From an uncultured Clostridia bacterium (GTDB lineage Bacteria > Bacillota > Clostridia > TANB77 > CAG-508), in NCBI GenBank assembly GCA_948630815.1, contig CAPIEU010000001.1, positions 202,796 through 266,795 on the forward strand: DNA of 64,000 bases, written 5' to 3'. The notes under the pieces are model-generated. The model had not been told where the DNA came from. It worked only from the letters and a program-made list of their open reading frames with translations, and ran no database searches. Shown one piece after another: positions 57,365 through 64,000 of the stretch; the first letter of the stretch is position 1; every line of letters starts with the position of its first letter. The translations under genes and the position numbers were made by a program.

Positions 57365-58174
57365 ATGCCACAAATTGTACTATTAATTATACTATTTATA
57401 CTAGGAATATATTTTGGTAGTTTTTTTACACTTGCTACATACAGACTTCCTAAAAAAGAAAATATAACACATAAGCATTCATATTGTCCTAATTGTAATC
57501 ATAAATTAGGAATTTTAGATCTAGTGCCAGTATTTAGTTATATATTTTTAAAAGGCAAATGTAGATATTGTAAAAATCCAATAGGTAGTCGTTATTTCCT
57601 ATTTGAAATATTAACAGGGATAGTTTTCGTTTTATTTAGTATTTCACTAAATATAGACGTTTACAATTTGAGACTTAATACAATATTTTACTTTATAATA
57701 GCAATTTTATATTTTTCTAGTTTATTTATACTTGCTGGAATTGAAAAAGAAAAAGGAACAATCCAAAGATCAGTATTAATTTATGGAGTTTTTGTTTCAT
57801 TGGTATATATGATATATTCATATACACTAATTAAAACAAATGTATATGAATATGTTATATATTTAAGTTTCATGATAATATTATTATTTTTCGATACAAA
57901 ATTGTTAAAGGAGAAACTAAATTACAATTATTGGATACAAATATTAATATTAATACTTTATATACTAATATTTACAGGAGCATATTACACAATATGCACA
58001 GTAATTTTAGCTATATTATCTATTGGAATTAAAAATATAATACAGTTTTTCAAAACAAAAAAAACAAAAATAGTAAATGAAAATAAAGCATCACCAATAG
58101 CATTTTATTTATGTGTATCAAACATTATAGTTATTATATCTATGAATTTTATTATTAATTATATGATTATGTAG
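57365..58174 (+). CDS. pilD: Prepilin peptidase (A24), altered first catalytic residue
   Basis: 269 residues and eight or so membrane helices. The N-terminal GSFFTLATYRLP and the zinc-ribbon-like CPNCNHKLG with CRYCKNPIG, then GSRYFLFEILTG, are classical PilD. The second catalytic aspartate is present in FFDTKLL. The first, normally in an I-D motif, appears as Glu in AGIEKEKGTI, so activity is uncertain. AAAGAGGG precedes ATG 57365. It would process the pilins in the operon. Confidence 0.88.
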   Translation: MPQIVLLIILFILGIYFGSFFTLATYRLPKKENITHKHSYCPNCNHKLGILDLVPVFSYIFLKGKCRYCKNPIGSRYFLFEILTGIVFVLFSISLNIDVYNLRLNTIFYFIIAILYFSSLFILAGIEKEKGTIQRSVLIYGVFVSLVYMIYSYTLIKTNVYEYVIYLSFMIILLFFDTKLLKEKLNYNYWIQILILILYILIFTGAYYTICTVILAILSIGIKNIIQFFKTKKTKIVNENKASPIAFYLCVSNIIVIISMNFIINYMIM

Positions 58175-58260
58175 GGGGCTATACCCTAGTCGACCCAAAA
58201 ATACAAATGCAATATAAACAAAATGCAAATGCTGTAGGTGCGGACGACCTTAGCACGCTC
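58172..58260 (+). repeat. Two TGTAGGGG palindromes between pilus genes
   Basis: Copies at 58172-58198 (GTAGGGGGCTATACCC) and about 58232-58260 (GTAGGTGCGGACGACC). They lie inside the pilus operon and are likely transcribed. Confidence 0.75.
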
Positions 58261-58306
58261 AAAAAACAAGAATGATGTAATTCTAAAGAAAGGAAAAAAA
58301 TCAATT

Positions 58307-58732
58307 TTGAAAATATATAAATATATAAATAACAAAGGTTTTACAACAGCTGAAATAATTATTTCTATAACGATTATAATATTATTTACAGCAATAATAA
58401 CTAGTGCATTTTATAATTATTATATAAGTGTTCAGTCGAAAAATAGGAAAACTATAGCAACAAATATAATAATAGATATTATAGAAAATGTAGAAATGAT
58501 GGAATATGAAGAAATAAGCCAAGATATAGTTAATACATTAATTCAAACACTAAAGGATAATGGTACAATACAAAATGGCTATTCTGTTATGGCTACATTA
58601 ATAAAATATAATGAAATCGAAGGGAATGAAGATAAAAAAGATTTAATAAAAATCTTAACTGTAAAGGTAGAATACACAGTAAGCAATAAACAAGAAAAAA
58701 ACGAGGTTAGAAGATTAATAATAAAAAAATAA
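58307..58732 (+). CDS. Minor pseudopilin with canonical Glu5
   Basis: 141 residues. NNKG precedes FTTAEIIISITIIILFTAII, with Glu at mature position 5, a regular class III prepilin. The rest is a small alpha/beta domain. I place the start at TTG 58307 with AGAAAGG 14-20 bases upstream; longer reading extends into a repeat palindrome and is less likely. Role: minor pilin in pilus initiation. Confidence 0.78.
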   Translation: MKIYKYINNKGFTTAEIIISITIIILFTAIITSAFYNYYISVQSKNRKTIATNIIIDIIENVEMMEYEEISQDIVNTLIQTLKDNGTIQNGYSVMATLIKYNEIEGNEDKKDLIKILTVKVEYTVSNKQEKNEVRRLIIKK

Positions 58733-58747
58733 ACTAAGGAGGTAGTA

Positions 58748-59167
58748 ATGAATTCATCTAAGGGAATTACAACTACAAGTTTAATTATATATGTAATTGC
58801 TATGTTAATTGTAATAGGTATTATTGGAACTATAACATCATTCTTTTATACAAATGTAATTAATTTAGAAGACAGTAGTAATAATATAGCAGAAATTACA
58901 AAATTTAATATGTATTTTTTACAAGAAGTAAAAAGTAATAATAATGACATTATTAATATAAATGAAAAATCTATTACATTTTTAACAGGAAATACATTCA
59001 CATTTCAAGATAATAGTATATATATGAATGGTAGTAAAATCAGTGAAAATATAAAAGACTTGAAATTTTCTGTACAAGAGCTAAACTCCAAAAAAGTAAT
59101 AACAGTATTAGTAACAATAGGGGAAAATTTAGAATACACAAAAACCACCAAATACGTAATGAACTAG
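58748..59167 (+). CDS. Minor pseudopilin
   Basis: 139 residues. SKG precedes ITTTSLIIYVIAMLIVIGII, a pilin-like N-terminal helix without Glu5, followed by an Asn-rich soluble domain with SITFLTGNTFTFQDNSIYMN, like GspJ/PilW-type minor pilins. AAGGAGG precedes ATG 58748, 15 bases after the previous gene. Confidence 0.75.
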   Translation: MNSSKGITTTSLIIYVIAMLIVIGIIGTITSFFYTNVINLEDSSNNIAEITKFNMYFLQEVKSNNNDIININEKSITFLTGNTFTFQDNSIYMNGSKISENIKDLKFSVQELNSKKVITVLVTIGENLEYTKTTKYVMN

Positions 59168-59202
59168 TAATGTGTTAATGCTCAATCTTAAATTAACATC
59201 TC

Positions 59203-59292
59203 AATAGCGACACGTAAACGAGAGCACTTTTTGTTTTTTTGAACTTTGTGAAAAAAACAAAAATGTCCTACATTCAGCAAGACTATAGCGGA
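59203..59292 (+). repeat. Structured intergenic repeat (GCGACAC family), copy 6
   Basis: Starts ATAGCGACACGTAAACGAG and ends CATTCAGCAAGACTATAGCG plus GAC, close to the copy at 27263. The inner stem is poorly matched here, while the T-run and A-run around the loop are intact. Confidence 0.75.
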
Positions 59293-59412
59293 CTTAATTA
59301 TTATAGTTTAAATTATAGCTAGTAATTTATGCCAAAAGAACAAATACTATATAAAAAAACATAAAGATATTGTATAATGGAATTAGTACTAAAAACAAAG
59401 GAGGAAATCTAT

Positions 59413-61032
59413 ATGGCAAGACAACCAATAGGAATCGAATTAGTTAGAAGAGGAATAATAACAGAAGGTGATATTGCAAAAGCATTAGAATATCAAAAAA
59501 CACATCCAAATAGAAAAATAGGAGATATATTAAATATTTTACAAGTTACAGATTCTTATACCCTAATAAAAGTAATAGGAGAGATATTAGACGAAAAATC
59601 AATGCTTTTAGATAGAAGCGATATAAAAATTAATATACAAGATTATATATCAACAGATGTGTTAAGACAAAATAAAGCAATTCCATTTGAAATAGACAAT
59701 GGAAGAATAAAAGTATGTTTTGCTGATACAGCTAATAGAAGAACAGTAGAAACAATTAGATTATTATTACTAAACAAAGGACTAGTAATGGACAAATATA
59801 TTACTTTTGAAAGTAATATAGAAGAAATATTAAAATCATTAGAAGGAAGTAGCAAAAATGATATAAAATCAACTAGTGATATAACAGGAATGATAGACAC
59901 AGTAATAAAAAAAGCAATGGATAAGAGAGCAAGTGATATACACTTTGAACCAATGGACGATTCTTTAAGGATTCGTTATAGAATAGATGGAGAATTATAT
60001 ACAGTTGCTAATATAGAAAAAGAAAAACAAGCACAAGTTATAGGAAGATTAAAAGCAATATCTAATATGCATCAAGAAAGACAAGAATCACAAGACGGTA
60101 GAATTTTAGTATATCCAGATTATAATATACGTGTATCTTCACAACCAAATGTATATGGAGAAAAATTTGTATTAAGACTATTAAAGAAAAATGCAGATGT
60201 AAAAAGACTTTTTGATTTAGGTTTTCCAAATAATGACGAATTAGTAAATAAAAGTTTTAATAAGAAGAACAGTGTAACAATAATGGCAGCACCAACGGGA
60301 GAAGGAAAAACAACAACATTATATAGTATAGTTGATTATTTAAACAAACCTAGTATCAATATAACAACAATAGAAGACCCTGTTGAGATTAGAATACCTG
60401 GTTTAAACCAAGTAGAAATAGATGCAAAAACAACATTTTTAGATTCATTACGAACAGTATTAAGACAAGACCCAGATATAATTTTAGTAGGTGAAATAAG
60501 AGATGCCGAAACTGCTGAAATTGCAATGCAAGCAGGACAAACAGGTCATTATGTACTTTCAACAATACATACCATAGATAGTATAGAAGTAATAACAAGA
60601 TTAAGAAAAATGGGAATATCAAATTATGATATAGCAAGTACACTTGCTACAAGTGTATCACAAAGATTAATAAGAAAAATTTGTCCACATTGTGCAAAAG
60701 AAAGAATCTTTACACAAGAAGAAAGGAAAATAATATCAGATATAGGAAGAAAATATGGTGTAGAGTTTGATTTTATGGGCAAAACCACATATGATGCAGT
60801 AGGGTGTGAACATTGCAACAATTCTGGATATTATGATAGAATAGGTATATTTGAAATATTAATAATAGATGACAGTATAAGGGAATTAATAATAAATGAT
60901 TCATCAACCTTAAAAATAAAAGAAGAAGCATTAAAAGGAACATATAAACCTTTGGTAATAGATGGACTAAACAAAGTACTAAAAGGAGTTACTACATTAC
61001 AAGAATTAAATAAAAAACTAGTAATATTTTAA
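59413..61032 (+). CDS. pilB: Type IV pilus extension ATPase PilB
   Basis: 539 residues. N-terminal MshEN-like domain (about 5-150), then Walker A APTGEGKTTTL, the Asp box, Walker B ILVGEIRDAETAE and the tetracysteine zinc site (CPHCAKE with CEHCNNSGYY). It powers pilus polymerisation. ATG 59413 follows GGAGG; further upstream codons lack a site. pilT follows by 21 bases. No in-frame CGG. Confidence 0.95.
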   Translation: MARQPIGIELVRRGIITEGDIAKALEYQKTHPNRKIGDILNILQVTDSYTLIKVIGEILDEKSMLLDRSDIKINIQDYISTDVLRQNKAIPFEIDNGRIKVCFADTANRRTVETIRLLLLNKGLVMDKYITFESNIEEILKSLEGSSKNDIKSTSDITGMIDTVIKKAMDKRASDIHFEPMDDSLRIRYRIDGELYTVANIEKEKQAQVIGRLKAISNMHQERQESQDGRILVYPDYNIRVSSQPNVYGEKFVLRLLKKNADVKRLFDLGFPNNDELVNKSFNKKNSVTIMAAPTGEGKTTTLYSIVDYLNKPSINITTIEDPVEIRIPGLNQVEIDAKTTFLDSLRTVLRQDPDIILVGEIRDAETAEIAMQAGQTGHYVLSTIHTIDSIEVITRLRKMGISNYDIASTLATSVSQRLIRKICPHCAKERIFTQEERKIISDIGRKYGVEFDFMGKTTYDAVGCEHCNNSGYYDRIGIFEILIIDDSIRELIINDSSTLKIKEEALKGTYKPLVIDGLNKVLKGVTTLQELNKKLVIF

Positions 61033-61053
61033 TCCATAGGAGGGAAAATACTA

Positions 61054-62157
61054 ATGATACAAATAGAAAAAATATTAGATTATGCAATCGAAAAAGATGC
61101 ATCAGATATACATTTTATATGTGGTATAAAACCAATGTTAAGAATTATAAGAGATTTAGTAGAAGTCGAAGACGCAGATGTTTTAGCACCAGAAGATATG
61201 AATGAAATATATGATTACTTAATTAGAGGAAATATAGATAAAGATAATGTATTTCAAAAAACAAAAAAACTAGATACATTTTTAGAATATGCAGATAAAC
61301 GTTTTAGGGTAAATATTTCATTATCAGAAGAAATACCACTTTTTACTCTAAGAATTATAAAAAATGAATTACCCAAATTTGAAGATTTAGGAGTTCCAGA
61401 TGTTGTAAGAAGAATAACATTTCAACCTCAAGGTTTAATGTTAGTTACAGGAAAAACAAATTCTGGTAAAACTACAACATTAAATGCTTTAATAAATGAA
61501 ATAAATGAAACGCAAAATAAAAAAATATTAACATTAGAAAGTCCAGTAGAATTTAAACATCATTCTAAAAAGTCAGTAATAGTGCAAAAAGAAGTAGGAG
61601 TGGGAGGAGATTCATTAAGCTATAGTGATGGTGTAAAAAACTCTTTAAGAGAAGACTGTGATATAGTAGTGGTAGGAGAAATTAGAGATAAAGAAACAAT
61701 GGATGCAGCAATTGAAACAGCAGAATCAGGACATTTAGTAATAGGAACACTTCATACAAAATCTTGTGCAGAAACAATAGATAGAATGATAAATTTTTAT
61801 GATATAAGTGATCAACCAACAGTAAAATACTTAATATCATCATTATTAAAATTAGTAATTTCACAAAGATTATTAAAAGGAAAAGATGGAAAATTAGTAC
61901 TTGTTCCAGAAGTAATGGTAGTAGATAATATTGTAGCAGGATTAATAAGAAAAGACAAAATAAGTGTATCAGAGATAGAAGATGCAATACAAAGCAACTT
62001 AGAAAAAGGAAGTATAGGACTAATAAATTCAATTGCAGAACTATTTGTAGACGAAAAAATCACATTAGAACAAGCAAAAGCACAAATAGAAGAAAAGAAT
62101 ATAGAAACACTAAATAGAACTATAATGCAGTTAAGAATTAAGAAAAATAAAAATTAG
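61054..62157 (+). CDS. pilT: Type IV pilus retraction ATPase PilT
   Basis: 367 residues. Walker A GKTNSGKTTT, Walker B VVVGEIRDKETMD, and AESGHLVIGTLHTKSCAETI with the His box. PilT depolymerises the pilus, which gives twitching motility and adhesion. ATAGGAGGG precedes ATG 61054. The C-terminus lacks the long AIRNLIRE-type tail in strict form but has AQIEEKNIETLNR. Confidence 0.93.
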   Translation: MIQIEKILDYAIEKDASDIHFICGIKPMLRIIRDLVEVEDADVLAPEDMNEIYDYLIRGNIDKDNVFQKTKKLDTFLEYADKRFRVNISLSEEIPLFTLRIIKNELPKFEDLGVPDVVRRITFQPQGLMLVTGKTNSGKTTTLNALINEINETQNKKILTLESPVEFKHHSKKSVIVQKEVGVGGDSLSYSDGVKNSLREDCDIVVVGEIRDKETMDAAIETAESGHLVIGTLHTKSCAETIDRMINFYDISDQPTVKYLISSLLKLVISQRLLKGKDGKLVLVPEVMVVDNIVAGLIRKDKISVSEIEDAIQSNLEKGSIGLINSIAELFVDEKITLEQAKAQIEEKNIETLNRTIMQLRIKKNKN

Positions 62158-62263
62158 AGGTTATAAGTTAGAAGCTAGAGATTAGAAGTTGGATATTAAG
62201 AAACTACTTTGTAAATTTCAACCACCAAAATCCAACCTTAAAAAGAAAGGAGAAACACATCTA

Positions 62264-63616
62264 ATGGCAGTATATAGATATAGAGCATTAACTCCAAATG
62301 GTGTTATTGTTAGCAATCGAATAGAAGAAAATAGTAGAAGTGCAGTAATAAAAAAGCTAAAAAGAAATAATTTGACGCCAATTAGTATTCAAGAACAAAT
62401 AGCAATAACTAAAAAACCAGTAAAAACAAATAAGAGAAATATTAAAGACATAGAAGATATTATGAAAAATGTTAATACGTCTAGCATTATAAAGGATAGA
62501 GAAAAAAATAGAGAATCATATATACAAAAAATTAATAATGCTCTGGCTAAAACAGAAAAAATAACAACAAGAGATTTAGTTATATTTACTCAAAACTTTT
62601 ATTTATTAAAAAAGGCAAATTTCAATAACATTCATGCTTTACAAACAATAATTGGAAGTACAGAAAACTATATATTTAAAGGAATATTAGAAGATATATT
62701 AGCAGGTGTAGAAGCGGGAGAAAATATGTATACAACAATGGAATACTATGAAGACGTATTTCCATATATATATGTAAATATGATACGTGTAGGAGAATTA
62801 TCGGGGTCGCTTACAAATTCATTACAACAAGCAGTAAAATATTTAGATAATTCAGCAGATTTGAATAAGAAACTAAGAAATATATTAATACCAAATATTG
62901 TACAGCTTGTATTATTACTTGTTATGCTAGTGGTTGGAACATTATTTGCAATTCCTGCAATTCAAAATGTTTTTGATGCTGTAGGAAGTACAGATACTTT
63001 ACCAACAGTAACTTTATGGTTTAAAGATTTCTTAAATATACTAATTCAGTTTTGGTATATACCAACTACAATAATAGTGGGTATTGCAATTGCTATAGTA
63101 ATGTATATAAGAACACCAAAAGGAAAATACAATTTTGATTATTTTAAATATACAATGCCTATATTTGGAGAACTAATATTTTCTTTAGATTTTTCAAGAC
63201 TTGTAAAAGCAATGCTTTTAAACTTAAATAACGGTATGAGAATACAAGAAGCATTAGAAGTAAGTAAAGGAATATCTAAGAATTATGTTATGCTTTCATT
63301 AATTGAAACATCAATTAATAATATATTAATTGGAGAAAGTTGGATAGATCCATTTGAAAAATCTGGACTTGCATCATCTATGATTACAGAGATGTTAAAA
63401 ATAGGTATGCAAACAGATTTAGCTGAAATGATGGAAAAATTAGTAGAATACATGGAAATAGATATTAACAATATAATGGATAAAATTATGCAAGTATTAC
63501 CACAAGTTGTATATAGTATTGTTGGTGCAGTTTTAATATTCTTTGTATTAGTAGTACTTGTACCATGTTTGCAAGTATATATGGGTACATTCTTATTTTC
63601 AGCAGCAGGATATTAA
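62264..63616 (+). CDS. pilC: Type IV pilus inner-membrane protein PilC
   Basis: 450 residues. Two GspF domains with the conserved FTQNFYLLKKANFNNIHAL and VNMIRVGELSGSL, plus three membrane helices (about 205-235, 285-315, 420-445). It couples the PilB and PilT motors to the pilus. ATG 62264 follows AAAGGAG; a longer reading upstream has no site. Confidence 0.93.
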   Translation: MAVYRYRALTPNGVIVSNRIEENSRSAVIKKLKRNNLTPISIQEQIAITKKPVKTNKRNIKDIEDIMKNVNTSSIIKDREKNRESYIQKINNALAKTEKITTRDLVIFTQNFYLLKKANFNNIHALQTIIGSTENYIFKGILEDILAGVEAGENMYTTMEYYEDVFPYIYVNMIRVGELSGSLTNSLQQAVKYLDNSADLNKKLRNILIPNIVQLVLLLVMLVVGTLFAIPAIQNVFDAVGSTDTLPTVTLWFKDFLNILIQFWYIPTTIIVGIAIAIVMYIRTPKGKYNFDYFKYTMPIFGELIFSLDFSRLVKAMLLNLNNGMRIQEALEVSKGISKNYVMLSLIETSINNILIGESWIDPFEKSGLASSMITEMLKIGMQTDLAEMMEKLVEYMEIDINNIMDKIMQVLPQVVYSIVGAVLIFFVLVVLVPCLQVYMGTFLFSAAGY

Positions 63617-63656
63617 TAAAAAACGCCAGTACATTTTGTACTGGTGTTTTTTATTA
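63617..63656. terminator. Terminator after the pilus operon
   Basis: AAAAACGCCAGTACA and TGTACTGGTGTTTTTT pair, with A- and T-runs either side. Confidence 0.9.
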
Positions 63657-63662
63657 ATAGAG

Positions 63663-63998
63663 TTAACTTATAAGAGCTTCAAGTCTTGATATTCTCTTAT
63701 TAAAATCAGTATGCTCATCTTGATTATTATTAGAAATATTAATTAAAGTATTTAATTTTTCAGTATGTATATTTAATATTTCAGTCTGTTTTTGTAAAAT
63801 CTTATGATCTTCTTGTTGTAAAGTATAGACAGTATAAATATCATCATCTAAACGTTTAATAGAATCTTTCATAGTAGTACTGTCATTTTTCAAAAAGCTA
63901 ATGTCATCTTTCATAATGCTACTGTCATTTTTCAAAGAGTTAATGTCATCTTTCATAATGCTACTGTCATTTTTCAAAGAGTTAATGTCATCTTTCAT
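63663..63998 (-). CDS. Coiled-coil protein with tandem repeats (probably cut by window edge)
   Basis: At least 111 residues on the minus strand. The N-terminal portion visible here consists of tandem 14-residue units MKDDINSLKNDSSI, encoded by 42-base DNA repeats, and probably continues upstream beyond the window. A second coiled coil (about residues 45-110) ends DFNKRISRLEALIS. Such proteins are common phage/host coiled-coil proteins with unknown function. Repeat number may vary between strains. Confidence 0.7.
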   Translation of the reverse strand: MKDDINSLKNDSSIMKDDINSLKNDSSIMKDDISFLKNDSTTMKDSIKRLDDDIYTVYTLQQEDHKILQKQTEILNIHTEKLNTLINISNNNQDEHTDFNKRISRLEALIS

Positions 63999-64000
63999 AA
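63880..64000 (-). repeat. 42-base tandem repeat
   Basis: About three copies of a unit containing ATGTCATCTTTCATAATGC and CTGTCATTTTTCAAAG, in frame with the coiled-coil gene, running off the end of the window. Confidence 0.85.

Noticed and set aside
1..64000. CRISPR array, tRNA, rRNA or insertion-sequence transposase
   Set aside because: The repeats are irregularly spaced palindromes without spacers; no cloverleaf, rRNA segment or transposase frame was recognised by eye. A covariance search for tRNAs would be decisive.

Overview
The window is very A+T-rich and carries genes typical of an anaerobic, endospore-forming member of the Clostridia (Bacillota). Sporulation genes (spoIIE, spoVAC/AD/AE, spoVD, a Spo0E-like peptide), a bifunctional AdhE for fermentation, strong Shine-Dalgarno sequences, frequent TTG/GTG starts and a type IV pilus operon all point that way. 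The exact lineage cannot be named; uncultured gut Clostridia are a reasonable guess.

The outstanding feature is a recurring +1 frame change at CGG. I find 23 places in 13 otherwise conserved genes, on both strands, where the current reading frame reaches a CGG triplet and homology continues only if the C is skipped and GGN is read as glycine. Affected genes are mreB, mreC, mrdA (6 sites), spoIIE (4), a 411-residue unknown protein, tatD, a 195-residue unknown protein, spoVD (2), clpE, spoVAE, spoVAD (2), rsmB and pilO. Many out-of-frame 'cgg' trinucleotides inside genes have no such effect. Only two genes, both of unusual composition (39927-41057 and 49085-49975), carry in-frame CGG that reads sensibly as arginine. 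This looks like systematic +1 recoding (C skipping or CGGN quadruplet decoding as Gly) in a genome where CGG no longer works as an ordinary Arg codon. I annotate these genes as intact CDSs spanning the shift.

Layout: 1-6137 is a cell-shape cluster (radC end, mreB, mreC, mreD, mrdA, minC). 6138-10371 is accessory: a type I toxin-antitoxin-like locus, two Asn-rich proteins, a Fic gene between direct repeats, and an orphan type I specificity subunit. 10690-21463 holds two giant surface proteins of 1638 and 1909 residues. 21845-28790 contains spoIIE, a WG-repeat protein, an unknown protein, acpS and tatD. 28976-33692 is mixed housekeeping: lemA, a small export protein, an exonuclease, a TSCPD protein and an SDR. 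33792-39909 holds spoVD, adhE and a membrane protein.

39927-44774 has a zinc-ribbon protein, a second toxin-antitoxin-like locus, clpE, a Spo0E-like peptide and an XRE regulator. 44968-46326 is the autoregulated infC-rpmI-rplT operon, in which infC appears to start with ATA. 46328-48750 is spoVAC-spoVAD-spoVAE plus a dodecin, all on the minus strand. 48999-52644 holds an ADP-ribosyltransferase-like protein and an ABC exporter. 52704-54015 is rsmB. 54223-63616 is a type IV pilus operon (pilM/N fusion, pilO, pilP-like, pilins, pilD, pilB, pilT, pilC). The end holds a partial coiled-coil gene.

Intergenic regions are rich in repeats: short TGTAGGGG palindromes, an ~90-nt structured repeat beginning GCGACAC, and long hairpin elements whose arms differ between copies while the core is shared. 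No tRNA, rRNA, CRISPR array or transposase was seen.
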